From assembly GCF_000948985.2 (NCBI RefSeq), contig NZ_CP059733.1, forward strand, positions 4,588,001 through 4,652,000: a stretch of DNA of 64,000 bases, in the 5' to 3' direction. Under the pieces are notes generated by a model. The model was not told where the DNA came from, ran no database searches, and saw only the letters and a program-made list of their open reading frames with translations. The position numbers and the translations under genes are program-made. Shown in pieces: positions 44,504-54,528 of the stretch. Origin of the DNA: Thalassomonas viridans. Lineage in GTDB: Bacteria > Pseudomonadota > Gammaproteobacteria > Enterobacterales > Alteromonadaceae. Each line of letters opens with the position of its first letter. Positions within the stretch are counted from its first letter, which is position 1.

Positions 44504-45082
44504 ATGAAAAAACTATTAGCTTATCTGTTCACCGTAGCGGCTATATTCTGGGGAGCAACTTCCTCAGCATCGTTAATGGGTGATGAAGTCCTTTTATCCT
44601 GTATGCAAAGTGGTTCACCATCTCCAGTGTGTGAAGGTAACGGGGAGATGCCCGCTATCGTCGGTGCTGATGTGGAATATCCCGATTACTTTAATTTTCA
44701 AAACTCACTCAGCATAGACATAAGTGCTGAGTCCATCTGGGTAACCTTTGACAATGGTCCCTACTGTGGATGGTTTACCTGTGACGGTCAGGGTTTCCTG
44801 GACTTCTGGTTAACCGATCTCGACTGGCGCCATTCCGACGGCAGCCTGATGGACGGCATGATAGTCGGCATTGAGGTTATCACCAATATGAGCGGGGTGT
44901 TAACAGACTGGGGCCCACACAGTGTGCACTTCTCCCTACCGGAAACCCAGGTCACTGATGATATGTTTCTACACATTGATTTAATCACCCGTCACGGTGA
45001 TGTACCTGAGCCGGAAACACTGGCAATATTTGCTTTAGCCCTGACAGGATTAGGCATTTTCCGCCGCAGAAGAGCTCAATAA
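44504..45082 (+). CDS. PEP-CTERM secreted protein, paralogue 3
   Basis: ATG at 44504 follows CGAGGAAATAAAG and yields a signal peptide (MKKLLAYLFTVAAIFWGATSSA); the upstream start at 44417 is rejected because it precedes the promoter box. The 192-residue protein keeps the paired Cys (LSCMQSG, VCEGNG; CGWFTC) and the domain shared with paralogues 1 and 2, ending VPEPETLAIFALALTGLGIFRRRR with a PEPET variant of the PEP motif. Confidence 0.85.
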   Translation: MKKLLAYLFTVAAIFWGATSSASLMGDEVLLSCMQSGSPSPVCEGNGEMPAIVGADVEYPDYFNFQNSLSIDISAESIWVTFDNGPYCGWFTCDGQGFLDFWLTDLDWRHSDGSLMDGMIVGIEVITNMSGVLTDWGPHSVHFSLPETQVTDDMFLHIDLITRHGDVPEPETLAIFALALTGLGIFRRRRAQ

Positions 45083-45152
45083 CAACTTCGGTTATTTTTT
45101 AAGACGCTAATAAGTTCTACCCGCATAACAACACTAACAACATATGTAAAAT

Positions 45153-45173
45153 AGCCCGCCTCGCGGGCTTTTT
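45153..45173. terminator. Terminator after PEP-CTERM gene 3
   Basis: AGCCCGC (45153-45159) pairs with GCGGGCT (45163-45169), followed by TTTT. It also lies just past the convergent dehydrogenase gene. Confidence 0.75.
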
Positions 45174-45206
45174 ACTTTTTGTACTTCAGGTTTTGACATA
45201 CAAAGA

Positions 45207-45965
45207 TTACTGGGCAGTCCAGCCCAGATCCAAAGCCAGGCTTGCCCCGGTAAACGAGCGGGCGATATCGCTGGCCAGGTAGGCTACAAATGCCCCAACC
45301 TCTTCCGGTTCAATTAATTTTTTAATGGCGGCATTTTTCAGCATTACCTCAGAAATCACATCATCCGGCGACATATTATTATTCAGTGCCTGCGCCAATA
45401 TCTGTTTGTCCACTAAAGGCGTTTTAACATAAGCAGGGCAAATGGCATTAACTGTAATTCCAAACTCCCCTCCTTCAAGGGCCGCGGTTCTCGTTAATCC
45501 CAACAAGCCATGCTTGGCACTGATATAGGCGGATTTATAAGGAGAGGCTATCATGCCGTGGACCGAAGCAATATTGATCACCCGGCCCCAGCCATTTTTC
45601 TTCATATAAGGCCAGGCATATTTAGTAAGCAGAAAAGGAGATGTGAGCATCACTGCCAGCATTTTCTCCCAGGTATCTTCCGGAAAACTGGCCAGCTGGC
45701 ATACATGCTGAAACCCGGCGTTATTCACCAGTACATCAACGCTGCCGTGGGATTCCGCCGTAGACTCAATTAATCTATAGTTATCCTTGGCCGATGACAA
45801 ATCTGCCTGCACAAAGTCACAATCAAGCTGCTCCGCAGCAGTGATGCCCTGCTCTTTAGATAAATCGGCAATAACCACAGTATGATTGGCTTCCGACAAA
45901 GCTTTAGCTGCCGCAAAACCAATACCGCTGGCGCCACCTGTGACAACAGCAACTCTCTTATCCAT
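45207..45965 (-). CDS. 3-hydroxybutyrate dehydrogenase (SDR family)
   Basis: ATG at 45965 follows CAGGAGTGTGAAT; a frame extension to 46001 lacks a site. The 252-residue SDR has the cofactor site VTGGASGIGFAAAKAL, the NNAG motif (LVNNAGFQHV), INIASVHG and the catalytic YxxxK (SAYISAKHGLLG). NNAGFQHV, ASVHGMIASPYKSAY and NAICPAYVKTPLV are typical of D-3-hydroxybutyrate dehydrogenases, which oxidise 3-hydroxybutyrate to acetoacetate with NAD. It is divergent from the TonB receptor, supporting a monomer-catabolism role. Confidence 0.82.
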   Translation of the reverse strand: MDKRVAVVTGGASGIGFAAAKALSEANHTVVIADLSKEQGITAAEQLDCDFVQADLSSAKDNYRLIESTAESHGSVDVLVNNAGFQHVCQLASFPEDTWEKMLAVMLTSPFLLTKYAWPYMKKNGWGRVINIASVHGMIASPYKSAYISAKHGLLGLTRTAALEGGEFGITVNAICPAYVKTPLVDKQILAQALNNNMSPDDVISEVMLKNAAIKKLIEPEEVGAFVAYLASDIARSFTGASLALDLGWTAQ

Positions 45966-46051
45966 ATTCACACTCCTGTGTTTCATTAATGATGCCATCA
46001 AGTGACAGTCCCTGGTAACCCAAACCTTTACCGGCTTACTTACCTGATCAG

Positions 46052-46070
46052 ATGTCAGTTAAGCTGACAT
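46052..46070. promoter_or_regulatory. Inverted repeat in the dehydrogenase/receptor divergent region
   Basis: ATGTCAG (46052-46058) and CTGACAT (46064-46070) flank five bases, 87 bases upstream of the dehydrogenase start. The rest of the gap 45966-46420 holds no gene. A regulator of this locus could bind here. Confidence 0.4.
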
Positions 46071-46420
46071 TGACATAATTTCAAGTAAAAACTGATATTT
46101 AACGCAATTTAAAACCAGAAAAAGAGGTAATGGGCAACACCGGTCATTTCCAAGTAAACATCAGCCCTGTTTCTAATAAGAAGGCTCGAATAAGAAAAAT
46201 AGTAAAACAAAGGGTTACGGTGCCAAATACTACTATAGTACACATTGTTTTTACGCTTTTTTGCGTTAGAGTCGTTAACTAACAACAACATAATCAACCG
46301 CCATAAAAACACCTGCGCCAAACAATTACCGGCGAGTGTTAACTAAAAACATGGTTGAAACCAAATATGTTGATAACAAAGTGCTGCTCTGTCAGCACCA
46401 ATACAAGGAAAGGGATCGCA

Positions 46421-48712
46421 ATGAAGCAGCTCAAACTCACCCGGTGTTATCTCGCCCTGGCTATCACCGGCGCCTTATATGGCAATATCGCAACAGCAGC
46501 CGAGAATACCTCATCAACAGCCGAGAACACAAACGACGGTACGTTAGAACACATTGAAGTCACCGCGCGAAAAACTGTGGAAAGCTTGCAGGAAGTACCG
46601 GTTTCCATCACCTCTGTCGGGGCCGAACAATTGGCCCAAAACGGTATCAGTGTCCTGACCGAAGTACAGCAATTTACCCCGAATACCACCTTACAGCGTA
46701 GCCGGGGGACAAACTCTACCTTAACCGCCTTTATCCGGGGAGTCGGCCAGGAAGACCCCCTCTGGGGTTATGAACCCGGTGTCGGCATCTATATTGACGA
46801 CGTCTATATCGCCCGCCCCCAGGGAGCTGTGCTGGATATTTTGGATGTTGAACGGGTAGAAATCCTGCGCGGCCCCCAGGGCTCTCTATACGGGAAAAAT
46901 ACTATAGGCGGCGCTATTAAATACGTAACCCGGGCCATGACGGGAGAAAGTGAGTTTGGCATAAACACCACAGTTGGCGATTACTCCCGCCGGGATGTGC
47001 AGATTTCCGGGCAACTGCCTTTAATGGATGATGAACTCTACCTGGGATTCGCCGCCGCCCGGCTCACCCGGGACGGTTTTGGCGAGTTTATCACCTCAGA
47101 TTTAAACAACCAGGACAGGGAAAATTACAACAAAGACGTCTTTGCCGGCCGGTTAACACTGGAATACAGCCCAAGCGATGCACTTTTTATCCGCCTTAAC
47201 TATGATAAAACCGATGATGACTCCAATGCCAAAGGGGGCTACCGCCTGCTGCCCAGCCTGTTAACCGAAGCGCCAGTCCCCGACAGTGTCTATGATTCCT
47301 ACACCAGCTTACCTACCTGGAACGAAGTGGAAACCGAAGGCCTTAGCCTGACCGTCACCTATGATATTAATGATAGCTGGTCGTTTAAATCCACCACCGC
47401 CCGCAGGGAAAGCGACTCCCGTACCAATATCGATTTTGACAATACCAGCTTGCGCATTTTTGACGTACCGGCCATTTACGACGACGAGCAGTTCAGCCAG
47501 GAATTCCAGTTTAACTATGACTCCGACAAACTCAGCCTGGTATCGGGCCTGTATTATTATGATGGCGAATCCTGCGGCAAGTTTGACGCCATATTAGAAG
47601 TATTGGGCAATGCCCTCACCTATCCCGGCCTTACCCGGGAAGTCAGCGGCTGTAATAACAGTGAAAGCTACGCTGTTTACGCCCAAGGCAGCTATTATCT
47701 TACGGATAAACTATCCCTGACTTTAGGGGCCAGATATACCCGGGAAGAAAAAGACGCTTTGGTCAAAAACGGGGTTGTTACACAAACCATTTATCCGGAA
47801 TCCGGCTGGGTCCCCGGATATGTCAGGGACGAAGACACCATTAATGCTTTTGTTCCCACCGTGCTGGATGACTCCGAAACCTGGTCCAGGTTTACTCCCA
47901 GAATGGGCCTTGAATACCATTACCGCAAAGATATGATGCTGTTTGCCAGCTACGCCCAGGGATTTAAATCAGGCACCTTTAATCCCAGGGCAGAAAGCGC
48001 AGAACCGGCCGTAGATCCTGAACTGGTGGACTCCTTTGAAGTCGGCATAAAAAGTGAGTGGTTTAACAGCTTACGGGTCAACGCCACCCTATTTTACCTG
48101 GACCACAAGGACAGGCAATTTGTCACTGTCCTGCCCGGAGAAAATGCCACCGACTTAAACCAACGTCTGGGTAATATCGGCGAATCCGATGCCAGCGGTG
48201 CGGAAATAGAAATTCAATATGCCGCCACCGACAGCCTGAATTTATTCGCAACTATCGGCACCATAGACTCCTCCTTTGACAAGGTAAAGTCTTATGACGA
48301 ACAAGGTAATCAAATTGATATCAGTGATAGCTTTACCGTCAGCAATACCCCCAATACCACAATGAACCTGGGCTTTAGCTATGACTTTGACAACCAGTTC
48401 GGCAGTTTTGTCTTCAACGGCAATTATTATTACCGCAGCAGCTATGATCTGACCGTGACCGACAACCTGCTCACCCAGGAAGGCTACGGCTTAGCCAACC
48501 TGGGACTGACCTGGTACAGCGATAACGACAACTGGCAGGCCAGCTTGCAGTGGAAAAACATTACCGATAAAGAATACCTGGTGGGCAATTATGCCTTTGT
48601 CACCCCGACGGATGACGGCGGCTACCTCCCGGGCTTAGGGGGGGACAACACCCTGATAGGTTATTACGGCGACCCGGAAACCGTCGCTTTGTCCGTCAGT
48701 TATAACTTTTAA
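46421..48712 (+). CDS. TonB-dependent receptor
   Basis: ATG at 46421 follows AAGGAAAGGGATCGCA and starts a signal peptide (MKQLKLTRCYLALAITGALYGNIATAA). The 763-residue protein has a TonB-box-like start (LEHIEVTARKTVESL), a plug domain (VPVSITSVGAEQLAQNGIS, VERVEILRGPQGSLYGKNTIGGAI) and a beta-barrel ending in VALSVSYNF. It imports a bound substrate across the outer membrane with TonB energy. The neighbours suggest a hydroxyacid, ester or oligomer rather than iron. Confidence 0.92.
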   Translation: MKQLKLTRCYLALAITGALYGNIATAAENTSSTAENTNDGTLEHIEVTARKTVESLQEVPVSITSVGAEQLAQNGISVLTEVQQFTPNTTLQRSRGTNSTLTAFIRGVGQEDPLWGYEPGVGIYIDDVYIARPQGAVLDILDVERVEILRGPQGSLYGKNTIGGAIKYVTRAMTGESEFGINTTVGDYSRRDVQISGQLPLMDDELYLGFAAARLTRDGFGEFITSDLNNQDRENYNKDVFAGRLTLEYSPSDALFIRLNYDKTDDDSNAKGGYRLLPSLLTEAPVPDSVYDSYTSLPTWNEVETEGLSLTVTYDINDSWSFKSTTARRESDSRTNIDFDNTSLRIFDVPAIYDDEQFSQEFQFNYDSDKLSLVSGLYYYDGESCGKFDAILEVLGNALTYPGLTREVSGCNNSESYAVYAQGSYYLTDKLSLTLGARYTREEKDALVKNGVVTQTIYPESGWVPGYVRDEDTINAFVPTVLDDSETWSRFTPRMGLEYHYRKDMMLFASYAQGFKSGTFNPRAESAEPAVDPELVDSFEVGIKSEWFNSLRVNATLFYLDHKDRQFVTVLPGENATDLNQRLGNIGESDASGAEIEIQYAATDSLNLFATIGTIDSSFDKVKSYDEQGNQIDISDSFTVSNTPNTTMNLGFSYDFDNQFGSFVFNGNYYYRSSYDLTVTDNLLTQEGYGLANLGLTWYSDNDNWQASLQWKNITDKEYLVGNYAFVTPTDDGGYLPGLGGDNTLIGYYGDPETVALSVSYNF

Positions 48713-48732
48713 CTTAACGGCTATCATTAGGC

Positions 48733-48763
48733 ATGCCCGGCAAGTTTCCCTCTTGCCGGGCAT
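48733..48763 (+). terminator. Hairpin terminator after the TonB-dependent receptor
   Basis: ATGCCCGGCAAG (48733-48744) pairs perfectly with CTTGCCGGGCAT (48752-48763). The following bases are AAATATT rather than a T-run, so strength is uncertain. Confidence 0.6.
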
Positions 48764-48840
48764 AAATATTGGTAAGCAATTAACAATAGTTTTATCAATC
48801 AAATTACTATAACGTATAGCTAACCCCAGCATTAAGGACG

Positions 48841-49533
48841 ATGAACTTCACTATGAGCCATGCCCAAGTCATAATCGCCGATGATCACCCCCTGTTTCGT
48901 GCCGCACTGAAACAGGCCCTGAGTGAGTGTCTGGAAACAGGTTCAGGCGGTAGTGAAACTATATTGGAAACCGATAACTTCGACGGCTTAATCACCCTGA
49001 TAGAAGCACAATTTGCCGTTGAACTGGTATTTCTTGATCTGCATATGCCGGGCAACTCAGGTTTTACCGGCTTAACCCGGCTGCTTAACCATTATCCCGA
49101 TCTGGCGGTGGTAATGATCTCATCCGAAGATAACCCGGATATCATGCGCAAGGCCATAGATCTCGGCGCCTGTGCCTTTATTCCCAAATCTGCCGATTTC
49201 ACCACTATCGCCCGGGCGGTCAATAGCGTCACCGAAGGCAATATCTGGCTGCCGGATGCCTTGCTGGCAGAACAGGGGCAACAACATAACAGCAAGGAAC
49301 TCAGCCCGGATAAAAAACTGGCGGAGAAGCTGGCACAATTAACCCCGCAGCAATATACGGTACTTGAACTGATTGCCGACGGCCAGCTCAACAAACAAAT
49401 CGCCTACCGGCTTGATATTCGCGAAACCACCGTCAAAAAGCATGTTTCCGCCATTTTAGCCAAGTTTGAGATCAATAACCGCACCCAGGCGGGTATTGCC
49501 TTCAGGCAGCTCAACGCCCCCGTCAATCATTAG
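48841..49533 (+). CDS. LuxR/NarL-type response regulator (CrbR/ErdR-like)
   Basis: The 230-residue regulator has a receiver domain (IIADDHPLFRAALKQAL, phosphoacceptor Asp in FLDLHMPG, KSAD later) and a LuxR helix-turn-helix (LTPQQYTVLELIADGQLNKQIAYRLDIRETTVKKHVSAIL). AAGGACG precedes the ATG. It is tail-to-tail, six bases apart, with an SSS-type hybrid histidine kinase, the same gene pair type as CrbS/CrbR (MxtR/ErdR), known to control acetyl-CoA synthetase and short-chain acid use. Regulation of the flanking locus is inferred. Confidence 0.85.
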   Translation: MNFTMSHAQVIIADDHPLFRAALKQALSECLETGSGGSETILETDNFDGLITLIEAQFAVELVFLDLHMPGNSGFTGLTRLLNHYPDLAVVMISSEDNPDIMRKAIDLGACAFIPKSADFTTIARAVNSVTEGNIWLPDALLAEQGQQHNSKELSPDKKLAEKLAQLTPQQYTVLELIADGQLNKQIAYRLDIRETTVKKHVSAILAKFEINNRTQAGIAFRQLNAPVNH

Positions 49534-49539
49534 GGCCCG

Positions 49540-52500
49540 TCATCCGGTCACTTTTTCGGCTGGGGATACTTTTAATTCCTTAATTAGCCTTCTCAGCGCC
49601 ATGGCTTTTATCGGCTTGCGGATGAATCTGTAGCCCGCTTCTATCACATGCGCCCGCACCGCCTCCCCGGGATCGGCGGAATTTATGATACAGGAAACAG
49701 GCCACCGGCGCCTGGCCAACAACTCCTGAATCAAATCCACCCCATTATCCCCTTCACTCAAGTGATAGTCGGCAATCACCAGGACAGGTGAAACAGCTCT
49801 GCCGGAAGACTCTGATAACACCTGCTCAAGCTGGTTTTTATCTTCAACGGCAATCACCTGGTAATCCCAGCTTTCCAGCAAAGACAACATGGCCTGCAAT
49901 ACCCGGGGATCATTGTCTATGATCAGGATTTGCTCTTTATCTTGTCCCGTATGCAAAGGCACTATCTTGTTATCTCGGTCTTGCTCAGCGGGCATTTTAA
50001 CCGCCGATGGCTCACCTAAGCCGGCCCCGGCAGAAGCCTCGTCATTTTCACTAGCTAGCGCCTCCAATACCTGCTCAGGTGCATTTCCCCGGGGAAGATG
50101 CAACTTAAAACAGGTACCGTGACCAACAGCCGACTGCAACTGAATCGACAAACCCAGCAACCGGGCAATACGATCACAAATAGCCAGCCCCAGCCCTAAT
50201 CCGGCATTGTCCTGGCTTTCATCAATACGTTCAAATTCCTTAAAAATAACATCCTGCTTATCGCTGGCAATACCCGGCCCGTTATCCCATACCTGCAGGG
50301 AAACGGCTCTGCCCAAACGGCGTACCCCGAGCACCACCCGCCCCTGGCGACAATAGTTAACCGCATTAGCCAAAAAGTTCTGAATAATGCGCCTAAGCAG
50401 TTTTTTATCGCTGTAAACATAACAGCTGGTGCGCTGATAATGGAAACTCACACCCCGCTCCTTCGACAACAGGCTGAATTCTTTTGCCAGCGGCTCCAGC
50501 AACTCGCTCAACGGAAAAACCGAATAACTGGTTTTATAAACACCGCCATCGAGTTTTGAGATCTCCACCAGATCCGAGAGCAACATCTCTGCCGCCACCA
50601 GGGAGTCACTGATATTTTCGGCAATGGCGGTAAAATCCGATCCCCGGGCTTTTTGTTTCAGCATAGAGGTATACAAACTCAGGGCATTAAAGGGCTGCAT
50701 CAGATCATGGCTGGCAGCGGCCAAAAACCGGCTTTTACTCTGGTTCGCCCTTTCGGCTTCAAGCTTGGCCTGCGCCAGTTGTTCCGTTCTTTTTTCCACC
50801 CGTTTTTCCAGCAAGTCATTGCTTTCTTTTAACGCCTTTTTGGCATTTACATGCTCGGTAATATCGGAAAACGTGGTCACAAACCCCTTACCCGGCATAG
50901 CCTGCCCTTGGATTTCCAACACTATGCCGTTGGACCAGATACGTTGATGATAATGGCGGCAGCCGCGGCGCATATAATCCAGGCGCCGCGCTATCATACC
51001 TTCAATATCCCGGGTCGGGATCACCCCGCGCTCGGCATTAAAACGCAGCAATTCCGCCACAGGTTTGCCGACACAAATCAGCCCGGGGGGATAATCCATC
51101 AACTCCAGGTAACGCTGGTTCCAGGCCACCAAACGCATATCGGCATCTATCACACTGATCCCCTGGTTGATGCTTTCAATTCCCGCCTGCAACAACTCAC
51201 GGTTAAAACGCAGCATCTCATTGGCTTCGTCAACAATATTCGCCACCGCCTCCAGCGGCATCTCCTTGCTTTGTACCGCCGCCTTCATCACCAAACGGGT
51301 GGAAGCCGAGCCCAAAACCCCCACCAGCTGCCCCCTGACCTGAGCCACTAAAAAATCAGAAGCCGGTTTGGCCAAGACATGTTTTTTCTCAATCGATGCC
51401 AGAAATTCATCACCGGCCCGGCGGCCGACAAAACGCCGCAGCAGGTTCGCCAAATCCGCTATAGTCAACTTGGTTTGCGGCATCAGGGGGGATTTATCTA
51501 AAAAGACTTCCGCCTGTAGCTTTTCACCGACACTGCGCCGCCCGTAAAGCGACATCAGAATAAACATCAGGCTGTTGGCAAGCAGGCTGGTCAATAAACC
51601 ATGGCTGATGGCATCCAGCTCTAGGGAAAACAATGACTGGGGAGCCAGCCAGTGTATTCCCCAGGGCCCCTGTTCAAGCAGCTTAACCAGAAAAGGACTG
51701 CCGGCAAACAGGCTGGGTAACAATAAGGTATATGCCCACAACAAGCTGCCGACGGCAAGTGCCGCCAAAGCAGCCTTTTTCGTGGCTTTACGCCAATAAA
51801 GGGCGCCGATGATCAGGGGGGCCAGCTGGGCCATAAGCACAAAAGACAACAAACCCAGGCTTGCCAAAGTATCCTGCTGGCTGATCAGACGCTCGAAAAA
51901 CAGCGCCAGGCATAAAATCACCACTATCGCCAAACGGCGGATAAACAGCAGGGATTTGCCGGAATGGGGCTTAGCCCGCCCCTTGCGCAAAGCAATTTTA
52001 AAAACCTCTGACTTAACCCCTTCGGCTTTAAGTAACAAAGGATGCACAATTTCATTGGCCACCATAGTGCTTAACACTATAGTAGCCACTATCACCATAC
52101 TGGCCGCAGCAGCCAGGCCGCCGATATAAGCCACTACCCCCAGCCAGGACTGGCCGGCAATTAACGGCAGGGTTAACACATAACTGTCGGCACTAACCTC
52201 TCCCTGGCTAAAGGTTAACTGCCCGGCGATAGCGATCGGCAGGACAAAAAGGTTGATCAGCAAAAGATACAGGGGGAAATAATAGCGGGCCGATTTCAGT
52301 TCATCACTGTGATGGTTTTCTATGATCATCATATGAAACTGCCGGGGCAGCACTAAAATGGTGATAGCCCCGAGTATCGCCTGGGAAATTGCCGGATAAA
52401 GGCCAGGTTCACCGGCAACAACAGCAGGCACGTTTGCCCGCTCCAAAGCCTGGAGCGATAAGCTGGAAAAACCGTCGAACATCACAAAAGTAACAAAAAT

Positions 52501-53121
52501 CCCGACACAAAGAAAAGCCAATAACTTGATCACTGAGCTAAAGGCGATGGCCAGCACCAGTCCCTGGTTTTGCTTGCTCGCAGCCAGTTGCCGGGTACCG
52601 AACAAGATACTGAACACGGTCAGCACTAAAGTTACCGCCAATATGGTCTGGCTGCCGCTTTGATGGGTACCGGTAAGTAAATTAAAACTGGCACTGACCG
52701 CCCTGAGCTGCTGGGCAATATAGGGGATGGTGCCGACTAAGGCCACCAAGGTCACCAGGCGGGCAATCCGGGCCGAGCGCCCGTAACGGCAGGCAATAAA
52801 GTCGGCAATAGAAGTGATATTCTGCTGCTTGCTTATTTTCAGAATTTTCAGCAGCAGCGGCCAGGCCAGCACCAGGGTAAAAATAGTGCCGATATAAACC
52901 GGGGCGATAAGGTTGCCGGTACTGGCCGCCTGCCCCACCGTACCGTAAAACGCCCAGCTGGTACAGCTGACCCCGAGAGACAAACTATAAATAAAGGGCC
53001 GATTTTTCCAGCGTGAGGCCGGCTGCTTCTCCCCGAAATAAGCAACCACAAACAACAGGGCCAGATAAGCCAGGGAGAGCAGGGAAACCAGCCAGGTATC
53101 CATGGCTAGCCAAGCCTGCAT
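49540..53121 (-). CDS. SSS-domain hybrid sensor histidine kinase (CrbS/CbrA/MxtR-like)
   Basis: The 1193-residue protein begins with a sodium/solute symporter-like region of about 13 helices (1-530), then a linker with a PAS domain (SINQGISVIDADMRLVAWNQRYLELM, ~660), a coiled coil, a histidine kinase (H-box FLAAASHDLMQPFNALSLY; N-box and G-boxes RIIQNFLANAVNY, DNGPGI, GLGLGLAICDRIARLL) and a C-terminal receiver with Asp in LVIADYHLSEG. Such kinases sense short-chain carboxylates or related metabolites. GGAGTG precedes the start. It probably phosphorylates the adjacent LuxR regulator. Confidence 0.9.
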   Translation of the reverse strand: MQAWLAMDTWLVSLLSLAYLALLFVVAYFGEKQPASRWKNRPFIYSLSLGVSCTSWAFYGTVGQAASTGNLIAPVYIGTIFTLVLAWPLLLKILKISKQQNITSIADFIACRYGRSARIARLVTLVALVGTIPYIAQQLRAVSASFNLLTGTHQSGSQTILAVTLVLTVFSILFGTRQLAASKQNQGLVLAIAFSSVIKLLAFLCVGIFVTFVMFDGFSSLSLQALERANVPAVVAGEPGLYPAISQAILGAITILVLPRQFHMMIIENHHSDELKSARYYFPLYLLLINLFVLPIAIAGQLTFSQGEVSADSYVLTLPLIAGQSWLGVVAYIGGLAAAASMVIVATIVLSTMVANEIVHPLLLKAEGVKSEVFKIALRKGRAKPHSGKSLLFIRRLAIVVILCLALFFERLISQQDTLASLGLLSFVLMAQLAPLIIGALYWRKATKKAALAALAVGSLLWAYTLLLPSLFAGSPFLVKLLEQGPWGIHWLAPQSLFSLELDAISHGLLTSLLANSLMFILMSLYGRRSVGEKLQAEVFLDKSPLMPQTKLTIADLANLLRRFVGRRAGDEFLASIEKKHVLAKPASDFLVAQVRGQLVGVLGSASTRLVMKAAVQSKEMPLEAVANIVDEANEMLRFNRELLQAGIESINQGISVIDADMRLVAWNQRYLELMDYPPGLICVGKPVAELLRFNAERGVIPTRDIEGMIARRLDYMRRGCRHYHQRIWSNGIVLEIQGQAMPGKGFVTTFSDITEHVNAKKALKESNDLLEKRVEKRTEQLAQAKLEAERANQSKSRFLAAASHDLMQPFNALSLYTSMLKQKARGSDFTAIAENISDSLVAAEMLLSDLVEISKLDGGVYKTSYSVFPLSELLEPLAKEFSLLSKERGVSFHYQRTSCYVYSDKKLLRRIIQNFLANAVNYCRQGRVVLGVRRLGRAVSLQVWDNGPGIASDKQDVIFKEFERIDESQDNAGLGLGLAICDRIARLLGLSIQLQSAVGHGTCFKLHLPRGNAPEQVLEALASENDEASAGAGLGEPSAVKMPAEQDRDNKIVPLHTGQDKEQILIIDNDPRVLQAMLSLLESWDYQVIAVEDKNQLEQVLSESSGRAVSPVLVIADYHLSEGDNGVDLIQELLARRRWPVSCIINSADPGEAVRAHVIEAGYRFIRKPIKAMALRRLIKELKVSPAEKVTG

Positions 53122-53309
53122 ATCACACTCCTTGGCCGATACCTTAAAGCATGCCGAACCATACTGTCTCCTCCATGAGTTTGTTCTTGAAATCAGCAGT
53201 TTAACAAGCCAGTTCCCTTAACCCTATAGCACTAAGGTAGTAGATTTTTTTTAACCCCGTTAGGGTAAGCTGCAGGCATAAGGGCTGAATCTGTTTGAAG
53301 GTAACACAT

Positions 53310-54500
53310 ATGCATATCAGCAACAAATACTTAATAGAAAGCATTGTTTTTATTAGCTATATTCTTTTTGCCATGGCCTGGGTCGGAGGCACTGCCAGCA
53401 TGGGCAATATTATGTCGGCGATGTCGGTCAATTCCCTGGCCGATGCCAGCTTTATCAGCGGCGCCGTCACCCTGGCTAAAATCCTCGGCACTTTTATCGC
53501 CGCCCTGCTGGCAATCAAGCTAGGCCTGAAAAACGCCTTGTTCCTGTCTATGGTGTTAATCGCCGTGGGGGTGCTCACTCCCCTGTCGCCGAATTATTAC
53601 CTGCTGCTGCTGAGCCGCTTTATCATGGGGCTGGGGGGCGCACTGATGATAGTGTATTTCAATCCCGTGGTGATGCGCTGCTTTACCCCCAAAGAGCGCC
53701 CTGTGGTAAACGGCTTAAATGCCGTCGCCTTTAATATCGGCACCGCCATCATTTTATACCTGATGACAGACATCAATGCCGTCACCGGCGGCTGGCGCAG
53801 CAGTTTAATGGCCTTTTCCCTGGCCAGCCTGCTGCTGGGGCTGGTATGGATGCTGGTAAAATTTGAGCAGGAGCAAAGCGAGAACAGTGATAATAACGCC
53901 GGCAGCGAAGCGGAGCCGCAAAGCGGTTACAGTTACCGCCATGCCCTGAAGGATAAATTCAACTGGATCTATTCCCTCACCTATGCCGGATTACTCTCCT
54001 TTTATATCTGCTTATTCACTTTTTACCCCAGGGCCGGCATCAGCCAAAGCGCCCTGGTGATCACCTTCGGTATTTTAGGCACCCTGGCGGGCATCATCTA
54101 CAGCTTGAAATTTCCCCGCCGTCTGCCGGTGATCCGCTGGTCGGGACTGGTTATGATCATCACCATTATCGGCCTGACCTTCAGCCCGTCCATCACCATT
54201 AAAACCATATGCGCCATGATCCTCGGCTTTGTGATCTTTTTTCCCATTACCGCCCTGGTGTCCCTGCCCCAGGAGCTGCCGCAGATGACCAGTGAAAAAA
54301 TCACCGTAGTATTCAGTTTGTTCTGGTCAATCAGCTACCTGCTGACTACCTTAGTATTATGGCTGTTCGGCAAACTGGTGGATATCAATCAGGGGGACTT
54401 TTTCCAGGCCTTTATTTTAATTACCCTGGTGAGTTCGAGCTTTTTTATCGGCAGTTTTTTCCTGCCGGAGCCCGCCAAGGCCAAAGCCTGTCAGAGATAG
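53310..54500 (+). CDS. MFS transporter
   Basis: ATG at 53310 follows GAAGGTAACAC; a TTG five codons upstream is possible. The 396-residue protein has about 12 membrane helices, with a first helix SIVFISYILFAMAWVGGTAS and a central Glu/Asn/Ser-rich loop (KFEQEQSENSDNNAGSEAE). The motif RFIMGLGGALMIVYFNPVVMR resembles MFS loop/helix 4. It probably moves the product of this locus. It is 28 bases from the hydrolase gene, forming a two-gene operon. Confidence 0.82.
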   Translation: MHISNKYLIESIVFISYILFAMAWVGGTASMGNIMSAMSVNSLADASFISGAVTLAKILGTFIAALLAIKLGLKNALFLSMVLIAVGVLTPLSPNYYLLLLSRFIMGLGGALMIVYFNPVVMRCFTPKERPVVNGLNAVAFNIGTAIILYLMTDINAVTGGWRSSLMAFSLASLLLGLVWMLVKFEQEQSENSDNNAGSEAEPQSGYSYRHALKDKFNWIYSLTYAGLLSFYICLFTFYPRAGISQSALVITFGILGTLAGIIYSLKFPRRLPVIRWSGLVMIITIIGLTFSPSITIKTICAMILGFVIFFPITALVSLPQELPQMTSEKITVVFSLFWSISYLLTTLVLWLFGKLVDINQGDFFQAFILITLVSSSFFIGSFFLPEPAKAKACQR

Positions 54501-54528
54501 AACAAGGATAAAGCAAGGACAACATAAG

